Below, one piece after another: positions 39,596 to 49,071 of a stretch of 64,000 nucleotides of DNA (the stretch's first letter is position 1; each line of letters starts with the position of its first letter). Source of the stretch: Streptoalloteichus hindustanus. GTDB taxonomy: Bacteria; Actinomycetota; Actinomycetes; Mycobacteriales; Pseudonocardiaceae. The translations under genes and the position numbers were made by a program. The stretch spans positions 434,001 through 498,000 of the forward strand of contig NZ_FQVN01000006.1 of the NCBI RefSeq assembly GCF_900129375.1, given 5' to 3'. Under the pieces are notes generated by a model that saw only the letters and a program-made list of their open reading frames with translations, made no database searches and was not told where the DNA came from.

Positions 39596-40152
39596 CCCAA
39601 ACCCGCTCGGCGTCGTTGGCGCTCCGACCGGAGTGATCCCGTTCACTTCCTGGCTCCGTTCAGGGGTCCGACAGCGCCTTTGATCTTTCGCTTCCGCGTG
39701 GTTTTCCGCTCAGTTCCGGGGATCGCTCGTTGTCACCCACACGGGGCCGGGCCTCCCCGCGCCGCGCATCACACCGGGGTGGGGTGTGGGGCTTGGCACA
39801 CCTGGAGATCTCGCTCCCCGTTGACGGTTGCGGATCATGTTTTCCTTGTGGCTCAACGCTTTTCGCTCATGGGCTGACCGCTGGCAGCCCGGCTCCCGGT
39901 GGTGCGATGGCCTGCCTCCGGGCTGTCTCCCGCCTCGGATCAGCTCGTTGTCCCCCACTCGCGCCTCTTGCTGCTCAGGACACAGTGGACGGCCTTCCAG
40001 TTCGGCGACCTCCTGGTGGGGGAGTGGGTGACGCGTACCCCACTGGCGTCTCCCGTTGCTCAGACCACAGTGGAATCGGTTAGGGGGCTTGGGTTTGGTG
40101 GGGTGCGCCGCGGACCCGGTCATGACGGGCCCGCGGCGCGTCGGACGGGTGG

Positions 40153-40788
40153 TCACGCGACGGCGGCGGACGACCAGTGGGCGGTGTAGGCCGCCACCTC
40201 GCCGTCGATCCAGGCGTCGAGCTTGGCGCGGTTGGCCCGGGCCGTGAGCCGGTGGTGGCGGTGTCGTCGGACGTCGATCACGAGGGGTTCGGCGCCCGGC
40301 AGCAGGACGTCCCGGTGGCGCTCCAGGAGGCGGAGCGCGACGGTCGCGCCGTCCCTGGTGAGCGGTCGGTCCTTGACGTACAGGAACACGACGTGGGTGC
40401 GGCCGTTCGGCTCCTGGAGGCCCAGGTGGGGGGTGATCCCCAGGTCCAGGTCGCCGGAGCGCCAGCGGGTCGAGCCGACCGGGACCACCGCCGGCTTCCA
40501 GTGCCGCGTGCACTCCAGCCAGCCCTCGGCGACCGCCTCGTAGTGCGGGCGCTGCGGCGGCCGGGCGGCCTCGACCACGGGCGCCAGCGCCGCCAGGTCG
40601 TCACCCCGCGCCCGGCCGGCGCGGATCGCGTTGATGATGCGGGGGTAGAAGGAGAGCCCGAACACGGTGGGGTTGTCGTACAGCCGCCGCTGCTGCGTGA
40701 CGGTGCTGATGCGCACGGACCCCGTGCCGACGCTGTAGTCGACGAAGCTCCCCAGTGAGATCCTGATCACTGCAGACGTGGTCGCCAC
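40153..40788 (-). CDS. Conserved-looking hypothetical protein
   Basis: 211 residues from the GTG at 40788, preceded by GGGAGG. No domain recognised. It opens ATTSAVIRISLGSFVDYSVG; the middle has GDLDLGITPHLGLQEPNG and THVVFLYVKDRPLTRDG, and the end is basic and His-rich (DVRRHRHHRLTARANRAK). A D...E...K spacing in the middle loosely recalls PD-(D/E)xK nucleases, but this is weak. No membrane segment. It precedes the DinB-like gene's stop by 87 bases on the other side. Confidence 0.65.
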   Translation of the reverse strand: MATTSAVIRISLGSFVDYSVGTGSVRISTVTQQRRLYDNPTVFGLSFYPRIINAIRAGRARGDDLAALAPVVEAARPPQRPHYEAVAEGWLECTRHWKPAVVPVGSTRWRSGDLDLGITPHLGLQEPNGRTHVVFLYVKDRPLTRDGATVALRLLERHRDVLLPGAEPLVIDVRRHRHHRLTARANRAKLDAWIDGEVAAYTAHWSSAAVA

Positions 40789-40875
40789 TGCTGCCTCCCT
40801 GGCCTGGCGGCGCACCCCCTGTGCGCCTCGGCCACACCCAGGACACTAGCCGGGACCCCTGACAATTTTGGCTGG

Positions 40876-41487
40876 TCAGGACTGCTTTTCCTGCTCCTCC
40901 GGCGGGGTGTTGCGCCAGTGCCACGAGGTGCGTCGGGGCAGCCCGGGGAGCTCCGCCCGACCGGTGCACCACAACAGCAGCTCCCACGGGTCCGCGTGCT
41001 CCGGCGCGTCCGGGAACATCCGGTCGAGCAGCCGGCGGCACAGGTCGGCCGGGGGAGCCAGGCGCACGCCCAGACCGGCGGCGATGTCCGCGCCGTGCGC
41101 CAGCACCTCCACGGCGCCGATCCCCGCGTAGCCCTCGGCGTCGGTCGTGCCCCAGGGGTGGAAGAAGCGCTGACCCTCCGGCGCGGTGCGGAGCGCGGCG
41201 GAGAGCAGGCGCCCCCCGATCGTGACCAGTTCCAGTGCCCCGGACGGCGGCACGCCGTCCCCGACCCGCGCCGCGAAGGGCACCCCGCGCTCCTGGGCGG
41301 CGACGGCGACCCGGGCGGCGTAGGTGAACAGGTCGTCGAGCAGGTGGTCGACCGTGCTCCGGCAGTCCCAGTCCAGGCCCCCGGCGGGCGCGGACCAGTC
41401 GGCGGTCTCCGCGACCGACCTCAGCGCGGTCACGACGACGTCGACGGCGGAGTCGAGGTCGTCGGGGGTGAACAGGTGTCGACGCAC
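40876..41487 (-). CDS. MDMPI/DinB-like maleylpyruvate isomerase family protein
   Basis: 203 residues from the GTG at 41487 with GAGGAG six bases before it; an upstream ATG at 41523 overlaps the kinase stop (ATGA). CRSTVDHLLDDLFTYAARVA and AVEVLAHGADIAAGLGV place it in the mycothiol-dependent maleylpyruvate isomerase (MDMPI_N/DinB) superfamily, where conserved His residues bind a metal. These enzymes use mycothiol in detoxification or ring-fission steps. It is coupled to the histidine kinase gene upstream. Confidence 0.8.
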   Translation of the reverse strand: MRRHLFTPDDLDSAVDVVVTALRSVAETADWSAPAGGLDWDCRSTVDHLLDDLFTYAARVAVAAQERGVPFAARVGDGVPPSGALELVTIGGRLLSAALRTAPEGQRFFHPWGTTDAEGYAGIGAVEVLAHGADIAAGLGVRLAPPADLCRRLLDRMFPDAPEHADPWELLLWCTGRAELPGLPRRTSWHWRNTPPEEQEKQS

Positions 41488-41519
41488 TCGGCGCTCCTCA
41501 CTCCAACGGGCGAAGACGA

Positions 41520-43184
41520 TCATTCGCGAGTGTGTACGACGTCCTTCTGTGTGACCTTTCCGTTCTGGAAGCACAGGCGGTAGAACGCGAGCTCGTTGTT
41601 CGGCGCGTGCTCGTCGGGGGCGCGGAAGTGGGTGCAGCGCGCGCCCGTCGGCAGCGGGGCGCCCGCCTGCCGGGCCTGCGGCCAGATCTCGCCGGCGTCG
41701 TTGGGCAGCGGCGGCAGCTCGTCCTCCCGCTGCCCGACCTGGATCCGGTCGTAGGCGGGCCGGCCCATCTCGATGTCGCCCCACTCCTGGCTGGCGACGA
41801 AGACGAAGGCCACGAAGCACGCGAACACCACCAGGACGGTGATGGCGATGGCCCACAACACCCCCGTGGTGCCGGCCCTGGGCAGCTCCGGCGGCGGGGC
41901 GGCGTCCTCGGCCCCCGCCACGGGGGTCGGGCTCGGGGTCGGGCTCGGGCTCGCCGCCCTGACCGGCTCCGCGTCGGCCGGGGGCTGGTCGGGCAGCGCG
42001 GCCTCGACCACGAACCCCCCGTCGGCGGTGGGCCGCGAGGTCAGCTCGCCGCCGGCGACCGCCACCCGCTCCCGCAGGCCGATCAACCCCTGGCCGCCGC
42101 TGCTGACGCCGTCGGGCGCCGGCCCGGTCGGCGCGGTGTTGGCGACCGCCACCCGCAGGCCGGCGGGCCGGAACTCCACGAGGACCCGCACCTCCGCGCC
42201 CGGCGCGTACTTGTGCGCGTTGGTCAGCCCCTCCTGCAACACCCGGAAGGCGGCCTGCTCGGTCAGCGCCGGGAGCGCGCGGTGCTGCCCCGTCCGCTCC
42301 ACCAGGACGTTCATCCCCGCCTGGCGCGAGCGCGTGACCAACTCGTCGACGTCGGAGAGCGTCTGCGTGGCGCCCCGCTCGGCGTCGTCCTCCTGGGTCA
42401 GCACGCCGATGATCTGCCGCAGCTCCTGCATCGCCGACTGGGTCGCGTCGCGCAGCACCCGCACGGCCCGCATCTGCGGCTCCGGCAGCGCCGCGGTCAT
42501 CTCCAGCGCGCCGGCGTGGAGCGACACCAGGGTGAGCTGGTGCCCGAGACTGTCGTGCATGTCCCTGGCGATCCGCGTGCGTTCCCGCAGCCGCGCCTGC
42601 TCGGCCACGACCAGGCGCTCGCGCTCCAGGTGGGCGTTGCGCTGCCGCAGGGCGTTGATCAGCGCCCGGCGTTGCGCGCGGTACCGCCCCATCAGCGCCG
42701 GCAGCGCCACCACCAGCACCAGGAAGGCCAGCACGATGGTCAGCACGCTCCTGCTGCCCAGGAACTGGAACCACGCGGCCGTCATCTGGAACGTGAGGAC
42801 CCCGCAGACCGAGACGATGAGCCGCCACCAGCGCGCGACCCGGTACCCGGCGCCGTAGCTCGCCACGACGACCAGCACGCTGACCGTGCCGGCCGAGAGG
42901 AGGCTCAACGCGCCCACCGCCAGCAGGGTGAACGCGGGGAAGCGCAGGCGGAGCAGGGTGAGGATCGCGGCCAGCGGCGCGGCCACCGCGAAGGCCCAGG
43001 AGGGGGTGTCCGAGTCGGCGAGCCCGAACAGCGCGCCCGGCCCGAGCACGAGGGCCAGCACGAACAGCTCGTAGAACAGGCGGCGGCGGGGGATCGGCCG
43101 GGGCGGGAGCAACGAGCGGAGGAACCGCGTCAGCTCGGCTCGCAGCTGACGGCCGCGGTCGGACGGGGACAGGGCACCGGGCAC
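41520..43184 (-). CDS. Orphan NarL-type sensor histidine kinase with extra C-terminal membrane helix and domain
   Basis: 554 residues from a leaderless GTG at 43184. Five or six N-terminal helices (about 36-165) are followed by a HisKA_3 box with phosphoacceptor His210 (RIARDMHDSLGHQ), then an HATPase domain with TNAHKYAP (Asn322) and GQGLIGLRERV. Unusually, a Pro/Ser/Thr linker then leads to another helix (441-464) and a 90-residue domain ending RCTHF...YRLCFQNGKV, probably extracytoplasmic and loosely like BamE/SmpA domains. No response regulator is adjacent; a MDMPI-like gene follows by overlap. Confidence 0.88.
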   Translation of the reverse strand: MPGALSPSDRGRQLRAELTRFLRSLLPPRPIPRRRLFYELFVLALVLGPGALFGLADSDTPSWAFAVAAPLAAILTLLRLRFPAFTLLAVGALSLLSAGTVSVLVVVASYGAGYRVARWWRLIVSVCGVLTFQMTAAWFQFLGSRSVLTIVLAFLVLVVALPALMGRYRAQRRALINALRQRNAHLERERLVVAEQARLRERTRIARDMHDSLGHQLTLVSLHAGALEMTAALPEPQMRAVRVLRDATQSAMQELRQIIGVLTQEDDAERGATQTLSDVDELVTRSRQAGMNVLVERTGQHRALPALTEQAAFRVLQEGLTNAHKYAPGAEVRVLVEFRPAGLRVAVANTAPTGPAPDGVSSGGQGLIGLRERVAVAGGELTSRPTADGGFVVEAALPDQPPADAEPVRAASPSPTPSPTPVAGAEDAAPPPELPRAGTTGVLWAIAITVLVVFACFVAFVFVASQEWGDIEMGRPAYDRIQVGQREDELPPLPNDAGEIWPQARQAGAPLPTGARCTHFRAPDEHAPNNELAFYRLCFQNGKVTQKDVVHTRE

Positions 43185-43190
43185 GCCACG

Positions 43191-43196
43191 ACGGTA
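43191..43196 (-). promoter_or_regulatory. -10 box TACCGT of the histidine kinase gene
   Basis: TACCGT on minus ends six bases before the GTG, again the leaderless pattern. Confidence 0.55.
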
Positions 43197-43386
43197 GCCG
43201 GCTCGCCGGTCCGGTCCGCCCACTTTGCCCTGACCGCCCCGCGCCGTGGGCCGGGCCGCCGCGCCCGTCCGGCGGGGGAGGGAAACCCGCAGGTTGCGCG
43301 TGGGGCGGACTCGATAGCATCGGCGGACGAGCACCACCCGTTCGCGCGCCGGGCAGAGCGGCGCGCCCCGAGTCGAGGAGACCCCC

Positions 43387-45465
43387 GTGTCGCAGACGAG
43401 TCCCGTGTCCGCCGAGCCCGCAGCGCGCGTGCTGGTGCCGGCCGGGACGACCGCCGGCCAGGCGCTGCGCGAGGCGGGGGCGCCGAACAAGGGGCCGGAG
43501 GCCGTCGTCGTCGTGCGCGACCCCGAGGGTCGGCTGCGCGACCTGTCCTGGGCGCCCGCGGCGGACACCGAGGTCGAGCCGGTCACCGCGGACAGCGAGG
43601 ACGGGCGGAGCGTGATCCGCCACTCCTGCGCCCACGTGCTCGCGCAGGCGGTGCAGCAGCTCTTCCCCGAGGCCAAGCTGGGCATCGGCCCGCCGATCAG
43701 GGACGGCTTCTACTACGACTTCGACGTGGACCGGCCGTTCACGCCCGAGGACCTGCAGGCGCTGGAGAAGCGCATGAAGCAGATCATCAAGGGCGCGCAG
43801 CGGTTCTCCCGGCGCGTGGTCGAGTCGGTCGACGCGGCGAAGGCCGAGCTGGCCGCCGAGCCGTACAAGCTCGAACTGGTCGACATCAAGTCGGAGCCGG
43901 GCGCGGCGGACGCCGTGGACACCTCCGAGGTGATGGAGGTCGGCGGCGGCGAGCTGACGGTCTACGACAACCTCGACCCGCGCAGCGGCGACCGGGTGTG
44001 GGGCGACCTGTGCCGCGGCCCGCACGTGCCGACCACCAAGTACATCCCGGCGTTCAAGCTCATGCGCTCCGCCGCGGCCTACTGGCGGGGCAGCGAGAAG
44101 AACCCGCAGCTCCAGCGGGTCTACGGCACCGCGTGGGAGTCGCAGGAGGCGCTGGACCGGCACCTGGAGCTGCTGGCAGAGGCCGAGCGGCGGGACCACC
44201 GGCGGCTCGGCTCCGAGCTGGACCTGTTCAGCTTCCCCGACGAGATCGGCTCCGGGTTGGCCGTCTTCCACCCGAAGGGCGGGGTGATCCGCCGGGTCAT
44301 GGAGGACTACTCGCGGCGTCGCCACGAGGAGGCCGACTACGAGTTCGTCTACTCGCCGCACATCACCAAGAGCACGCTGTTCGAGACCTCGGGCCACCTC
44401 GACTGGTACCGGGACGGCATGTACCCGGCGATGCACCTCGACGCCGAGCTCGACGACGAGGGCGCCGTCCGCCGGCCGGGGCAGGACTACTACCTCAAGC
44501 CGATGAACTGCCCGTTCCACAACCTGATCTTCCGGGCGCGCGGGCGGTCCTACCGGGAGCTGCCGCTGCGGCTGTTCGAGTTCGGCTCGGTCTACCGGTA
44601 CGAGAAGTCCGGCGTGGTGCATGGCCTGACCCGGGTGCGCGGCATGACGCAGGACGACGCGCACATCTACTGCACGCAGGAGCAGGTGCAGGACGAGCTG
44701 AAGTCGCTGCTGACCTTCGTGCTCGACCTGCTGCGCGACTACGGCCTCGACGACTTCTACCTGGAGCTGTCGACGAAGAACGAGGAGAAGTACGTCGGCT
44801 CGGACGAGGTCTGGGAGCAGGCCACCGAGACGCTGCGCCAGGTCGCCGAGGACTCCGGCCTGGAGCTAGTGCCGGACCCGGGCGGCGCGGCCTTCTACGG
44901 CCCGAAGATCTCGGTGCAGGCCAAGGACGCGCTGGGCCGCACCTGGCAGATGTCCACCATCCAGCTCGACTTCAACCTGCCGGAGCGGTTCGAGCTGGAG
45001 TACACCGCGTCGGACGGCTCGCGGAAGCGCCCGGTGATGATCCACCGCGCGTTGTTCGGCTCGATCGAGCGGTTCTTCGGCGTCCTGACCGAGCACTACG
45101 CGGGGGCGTTCCCGGCGTGGCTGGCCCCGGTCCAGGCCGTGGGCATCCCGATCGCCGACGAGCACGTCGAGCACCTGGCCCAGGTGGCGAAGGCGTTGCG
45201 CGCCAACGGGATCCGGGTCGAGGTCGACTTCTCCGACGACCGGATGCAGAAGAAGATCCGCAACCACACGATGCAGAAGGTGCCGTTCCTGCTGCTGGCC
45301 GGCGGCAAGGACGTGGAGGCCGGGGCGGTGTCGTTCCGGTTCCGCGACGGCAGCCAGATCAACGGGGTGCCGGTGGACCGGGCGGTGGCCGCCGTCACCC
45401 GGTGGGTGGAGCGGCGGGAGAACTCCTCGCCGACCGCGGAGACCTTCCCGGTGGACGCGGCGTGA
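43387..45465 (+). CDS. thrS: Threonyl-tRNA synthetase
   Basis: 692 residues from the GTG at 43387. The order is TGS domain (about 10-75), the second additional domain with [14 protein letters not shown] and DFYYDFD-like [12 protein letters not shown], catalytic core with [10 protein letters not shown] (motif 2 region), IYCTQEQ and [15 protein letters not shown], and the anticodon domain near [14 protein letters not shown]. It charges tRNA-Thr and edits Ser-tRNA. It heads the thrS-HIT pair that precedes the PIM genes, as at mycobacterial Rv2614c. No T-box leader was seen. Confidence 0.97.
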   Translation: MSQTSPVSAEPAARVLVPAGTTAGQALREAGAPNKGPEAVVVVRDPEGRLRDLSWAPAADTEVEPVTADSEDGRSVIRHSCAHVLAQAVQQLFPEAKLGIGPPIRDGFYYDFDVDRPFTPEDLQALEKRMKQIIKGAQRFSRRVVESVDAAKAELAAEPYKLELVDIKSEPGAADAVDTSEVMEVGGGELTVYDNLDPRSGDRVWGDLCRGPHVPTTKYIPAFKLMRSAAAYWRGSEKNPQLQRVYGTAWESQEALDRHLELLAEAERRDHRRLGSELDLFSFPDEIGSGLAVFHPKGGVIRRVMEDYSRRRHEEADYEFVYSPHITKSTLFETSGHLDWYRDGMYPAMHLDAELDDEGAVRRPGQDYYLKPMNCPFHNLIFRARGRSYRELPLRLFEFGSVYRYEKSGVVHGLTRVRGMTQDDAHIYCTQEQVQDELKSLLTFVLDLLRDYGLDDFYLELSTKNEEKYVGSDEVWEQATETLRQVAEDSGLELVPDPGGAAFYGPKISVQAKDALGRTWQMSTIQLDFNLPERFELEYTASDGSRKRPVMIHRALFGSIERFFGVLTEHYAGAFPAWLAPVQAVGIPIADEHVEHLAQVAKALRANGIRVEVDFSDDRMQKKIRNHTMQKVPFLLLAGGKDVEAGAVSFRFRDGSQINGVPVDRAVAAVTRWVERRENSSPTAETFPVDAA

Positions 45466-46079
45466 ACCCCGTGGACCCGGAGAACGGACTGCCGGGCCCG
45501 GTGCCGGGCGGGCCGGCCGGCGCGGCCGGCGGCTCCCCCGAGGTCGTCGCCCAGGAGGGCGTCGGCGTGCACGACGCCCTCCAGCGGCTGTGGACCCCGC
45601 ACCGGATGGCCTACATCCAGGGCGAGAACAAGCCGGTCGGCGCGGAGCCGGGCGGCTGCCCGTTCTGCCGGGTAGTGGAGCTGCCCGACGCCGAGGCGTT
45701 GATCATCGCCAGGGGCCGGCTGGTGTACGCGGTGCTGAACCTGTACCCGTACAACCCGGGGCACCTCATGCTGCTGCCGTACCGGCACGTGCCCGACTAC
45801 ACCGACCTGACCGCCGACGAGACCGTCGAGCTGGCCGAGTTCACCCAGCACGCGATGCGGGCGGTGCGCCTGGCCTCCGCCCCGCACGGGTTCAACATCG
45901 GCATGAACCAGGGCGCCGTGGCCGGCGCCGGCATCGCGGCCCACCTGCACCAGCACGTCGTGCCGCGGTGGGGCGGGGACTCGAACTTCATGCCGGTGGT
46001 CGGGCAGACCAAGGTGCTGCCCCAGCTGCTGGGCCAGACGAGGGAGCTGCTGGCGGAGGCCTGGCGGCGGGTCGACTAG
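45462..46079 (+). CDS. HIT-domain protein (AP4A-phosphorylase-like)
   Basis: 205 residues. The GTG overlaps the thrS stop (GTGA). CPFCRVVE near 62 is a partial zinc-like motif and [12 protein letters not shown] is the HIT active site (H-x-H-x-H). The mycobacterial counterpart Rv2613c is a diadenosine tetraphosphate phosphorylase in the same gene order, so this enzyme probably cleaves Ap4A, a by-product of aminoacyl-tRNA synthetases. That link would explain coupling to thrS. Confidence 0.92.
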   Translation: MNPVDPENGLPGPVPGGPAGAAGGSPEVVAQEGVGVHDALQRLWTPHRMAYIQGENKPVGAEPGGCPFCRVVELPDAEALIIARGRLVYAVLNLYPYNPGHLMLLPYRHVPDYTDLTADETVELAEFTQHAMRAVRLASAPHGFNIGMNQGAVAGAGIAAHLHQHVVPRWGGDSNFMPVVGQTKVLPQLLGQTRELLAEAWRRVD

Positions 46080-46306
46080 CCCGCCGGGAACGCCGGCGGT
46101 CCCGCCCGACCGCCAGGGGGCCGGCGCCGGGGACCGGGGCCGCGGGTCAGGGCTGGGGACCAGCGGTGTGACCAGCGCCGTCGACCGGGTGGCGTGCCGG
46201 GCGTGCGCCCCGGACCGCCACCCGGAGCGGCCCGGCCGGCGTAACGCGCGCCACGTCGGCCCGCGGTCGCGGAGGTGTCGCCGCCGGCGGCGCGCGGCGG
46301 GCTGGT

Positions 46307-46312
46307 TAGGCT
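46307..46312 (+). promoter_or_regulatory. -10 box TAGGCT of the PIM operon
   Basis: TAGGCT lies 48 bases before the pgsA ATG in the 281-base interval after the HIT gene, so the PIM genes can be transcribed apart from thrS. Confidence 0.5.
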
Positions 46313-46360
46313 GCCGGAACCACCAGTCCCTCCGCTTCCGGTAGGTGCCGAGACTTCCCG

Positions 46361-46978
46361 ATGCTCAACGTCTTCGCCCGTTCCTCGGTCTCCCGCGTCA
46401 CCGATCCGGTCGGGGCGTGGCTGGTCCGGTGCGGGCTCACCCCGAACGTCGTCACCGTCGTCGGCACGACCGGCACGGTGCTGGCCGCGTTGTGGTTCTT
46501 CCCGCGCGGGCAGCTCTTCGTCGGCACCCTGGTCGTCACCCTGTTCGTGCTGTTCGACCTGCTGGACGGGGCGATGGCGCGCGCGGCGGGCCGGGGGACC
46601 CCGTTCGGGGCGGTGCTCGACGCGAGCTGCGACCGGATCGCCGACGGCGCGTTGTTCGGGGCGCTGGCCTGGTGGTGCTTCACCGGCGCGGACAACCGGC
46701 CGCTGGCCGCGGCCGCCCTCGTGTGCCTGGTCGCCGCGCAGGTCATCTCCTACGTGAAGGCGCGGGCCGAGGCGTCCGGGCTGTCCGCGGACGGCGGCCT
46801 GGTCGAGCGCGCGGAGCGGTTCATCATCGCCCTGGTGGGCGCCGGCCTGTCCGGACTGGGCGTGCCGTGGGCGCTGGACGTCGCGTTGTGGCTGCTCGCG
46901 GCGCTCTCGGTGGCGACCGTGGTGCAGCGCCTGGTGGCGGTGGCCCGCTCGGCCAGGGAGTCGGCGAATGGAGGCTGA
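46361..46978 (+). CDS. pgsA: Phosphatidylinositol phosphate synthase
   Basis: 205 residues, five or six membrane helices. The CDP-alcohol phosphotransferase motif reads DLLDGAMARAAGRG..., continuing GAVLDASCDR, so all metal-binding Asp residues are present. In mycobacteria PgsA1 joins CDP-diacylglycerol and inositol phosphate, giving the lipid for phosphatidylinositol mannosides. patA and pimA follow directly, which fixes the role. Confidence 0.93.
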   Translation: MLNVFARSSVSRVTDPVGAWLVRCGLTPNVVTVVGTTGTVLAALWFFPRGQLFVGTLVVTLFVLFDLLDGAMARAAGRGTPFGAVLDASCDRIADGALFGALAWWCFTGADNRPLAAAALVCLVAAQVISYVKARAEASGLSADGGLVERAERFIIALVGAGLSGLGVPWALDVALWLLAALSVATVVQRLVAVARSARESANGG

Positions 46979-46981
46979 CGG

Positions 46982-47920
46982 GTGAGCGTGCGGGCGAAGC
47001 TGGTCGACGCCGGGTACGCGGCGGGGTGGCGGTTGGTGCGGACGCTGCCCGAGCCGGTGGCCCGGCGGCTGTTCCTGGCCGGCGCCGAGCTCGCGGCGCG
47101 CCGGCCCGGCGCCGGGGTCCGCCAACTCCGCCGCAACCTCGCCAGGGTCGTGCCGACCGCCACTGCCGCCGAGCTGGACGATCTCGTCCTGCGGGGGCTC
47201 CGGTCCTACGCCCGGTACTGGTGCGAGGCGTTCCGCCTGCCATCGACGGACCACCGCGCGCTCTACCGCGAGGTCGACCCGTCCGTCCGGGGCAAGGAGA
47301 ACCTGGACGCCGCGCTGGCGGCCGGGCGGGGCGCGATCGTGGTGCTGCCGCACTCGGGGAACTGGGACGCGGCGGGGGTCTGGCTCGTCGGGCACTCCGG
47401 CCCGTTCACGACGGTCGTGGAGCGGCTGCGCCCGGAGGCGCTCTACCGGCGGTTCGTCGCCTACCGGGAGTCGCTGGGCTTCGAGATCCTGCCGTCCTCC
47501 GGTGGACCGGTGCCCCCGGCCATGACATTGGCCCGGCGGTTGCGGCGCAACCAGGTGGTGTGCCTGGTCGCCGACCGCGACCTGTCCGCCACCGGGGTCG
47601 AGGTGACGTTCTTCGGCGAGCGCACCAGGATGCCGGCCGGACCCGCGCACCTGGCGGCCAGAACCGGCGCGGCGCTGCTCCCGGCGCGGTCGCTGTTCGC
47701 GGGGGAGCGCGGGTACGACATCGAGATCCACCCGCCGGTGGCGGTGCCCGGCAGGGACAGGGCGGCGGTGGCCGAGGCGACCCAGGCGGTGGCCGACGTC
47801 TTCGCCGCCGACATCGCCCGTCGTCCCGAGGACTGGCACATGCTGCAGCGGCTGTGGCTGGCAGATCTGCCGCCGGCCAGGGGGAGGGCGTCGGCCGAGC
47901 GGTCCGAGGCGGCGCGATGA
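46982..47920 (+). CDS. patA: Phosphatidylinositol mannoside acyltransferase
   Basis: 312 residues. The HxxxxD acyltransferase motif is HSGNWD near 119-124, followed by ERLRPEALYRRFVAYRESLG and VCLVADRDLSATGVEVTFFGE, typical of the LpxL/HtrB-like family. It adds an acyl chain to the mannose of PIM1/PIM2 on the cytosolic leaflet. It begins four bases after pgsA and overlaps pimA by four bases (ATGA). Confidence 0.92.
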   Translation: MSVRAKLVDAGYAAGWRLVRTLPEPVARRLFLAGAELAARRPGAGVRQLRRNLARVVPTATAAELDDLVLRGLRSYARYWCEAFRLPSTDHRALYREVDPSVRGKENLDAALAAGRGAIVVLPHSGNWDAAGVWLVGHSGPFTTVVERLRPEALYRRFVAYRESLGFEILPSSGGPVPPAMTLARRLRRNQVVCLVADRDLSATGVEVTFFGERTRMPAGPAHLAARTGAALLPARSLFAGERGYDIEIHPPVAVPGRDRAAVAEATQAVADVFAADIARRPEDWHMLQRLWLADLPPARGRASAERSEAAR

Positions 47921-49071
47921 GGATCGGCGTCGTCTGCCCGTACTCGTTCGACGTCCCCGGCGGGGTGCAGGCCCACGTCGTGGACCTGGCGCGGGCGTTG
48001 CGGGGGCTCGGGCACGAGGTCAACGTGCTCGCCCCCGCCGACGAGGACACGCCGCTGCCCGACTTCGTCACCTCGGCCGGCAGGGCGGTGGGCATCCCGT
48101 ACAACGGCTCGGTGGCCCGGCTGGCCTTCGGCCCGGTGTCCTACGCGCGGGTGCGGCGGTGGATCCGCGAGCACGAGTTCGACGTGCTGCACCTGCACGA
48201 GCCCACGGCGCCGAGCCTGGCCATGCTGGCCCTGATGGCCGCCGACGGCCCGATCGTGGCCACCTTCCACACCTCCACGCCCCGGTCCAGGGCGTTGTCG
48301 GCGTTCCAGGGCGTGCTGCGGCCGTTCCTGGAGAAGATCACCGCGCGGATCGCGGTGTCCGCGCTGGCCAGGCGGGTGCAGGTGGAGCACCTGGGCGGGG
48401 ACGCCGTGGAGATCGCCAACGGGGTCGACGTGGGCTTCTTCGACCGCGCCGAGCCGTTGGAGGGCTATCCCCGCGAGGGCGGGACGGTCGGGTTCGTCGG
48501 GCGGTTCACCGAGCCCCGCAAGGGGATGCCGGTGCTGCTGGAGGCGATGCGCCTGCTCGTCGACGAGCTGCCGGACCCGCGGCTGCTGGTGGTCGGCAGG
48601 GGCGACGCGGACGACCTGCGGCGGGCCGCCGGCCCCCGGCTCGCCGAGCGGCTGGTCCTGCTCGGGCAGGTGGACGACGAGACGAAGGCCCGCGCGCTGC
48701 GCAGCGTCGACGTCTACTGCGCGCCGAACACCGGCGGGGAGAGCTTCGGGATCATCCTGGCCGAGGCGATGGCCGCCGGCGCGCCGGTCGTGGCCAGCGA
48801 CCTCGACTCGTTCCGCCGGGTGCTCGACGACGGCCGCGCCGGGGTGCTGGTGCCGGTCGAGGAGCCGGAGCCGCTCGCGGCGGCGTTGCGCGGGCTGCTC
48901 GGCGACCCGGTCCGCCGCGCCGAGCTGTCCTCGGCGGCCCGCCACCGGGTCGCCGCCTTCGACTGGTCGGTGGTGGCGGCGCAGGTGCTGCGGGTCTACG
49001 AGACGGCCGTCGCGGCCGACCCGCGCCGGGTGCACGAGGCGGGGGAGGGGCCGGCGGCGTGCCAGTCGTGA
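47917..49071 (+). CDS. pimA: Phosphatidylinositol alpha-mannosyltransferase
   Basis: 384 residues, GT4 family. The N-terminal donor/acceptor loop CPYSFDVPGGVQAHV, then LHLHEPTAPS and HTSTPRSR, match PimA. The C-terminal domain has GFVGRFTEPRKG and the NTGGESFGIILAEAMAAG nucleotide-sugar site with the ExFGxxxxE signature. It transfers the first mannose from GDP-mannose to phosphatidylinositol, and is essential in mycobacteria. Confidence 0.95.
   Translation: MRIGVVCPYSFDVPGGVQAHVVDLARALRGLGHEVNVLAPADEDTPLPDFVTSAGRAVGIPYNGSVARLAFGPVSYARVRRWIREHEFDVLHLHEPTAPSLAMLALMAADGPIVATFHTSTPRSRALSAFQGVLRPFLEKITARIAVSALARRVQVEHLGGDAVEIANGVDVGFFDRAEPLEGYPREGGTVGFVGRFTEPRKGMPVLLEAMRLLVDELPDPRLLVVGRGDADDLRRAAGPRLAERLVLLGQVDDETKARALRSVDVYCAPNTGGESFGIILAEAMAAGAPVVASDLDSFRRVLDDGRAGVLVPVEEPEPLAAALRGLLGDPVRRAELSSAARHRVAAFDWSVVAAQVLRVYETAVAADPRRVHEAGEGPAACQS

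Larger units (their letters stand above)
39370..40152. other. 783-base gene-free, relatively AT-rich stretch next to tRNA-Val
   Basis: From the tRNA end to the hypothetical gene at 40153. It holds the terminator, a 14-bp tandem repeat, two covarying hairpins (39525-39595) and a stretch at 39600-40080 whose G+C content is clearly lower than that of neighbouring genes. Two loose CTCAG(G/A)(A/C)CACAGTGGA repeats occur near 39975 and 40057. No protein-coding bias, integrase remnant or duplicated tRNA end was seen. Confidence 0.5.

Noticed and set aside
37567-40152. A genomic island or prophage attachment site at the tRNA genes
   Set aside because: No integrase, excisionase or duplicated tRNA 3' end was found; the AT-rich region has no recognisable mobile genes.
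43185-43386. A T-box leader upstream of thrS
   Set aside because: No T-box sequence or specifier hairpin is visible, and actinobacterial T-boxes are mostly restricted to ileS.
40876-44664. A 1262-codon minus-strand frame opposite thrS
   Set aside because: Only the end, from the GTG at 41487, matches a known family; the rest is a shadow of thrS and the histidine kinase.
41532-46079. A 1515-codon open frame on plus running through the histidine kinase and thrS
   Set aside because: It is the antisense and off-frame shadow of well-identified genes; only its last 206 codons (the HIT protein, from 45462) are real.
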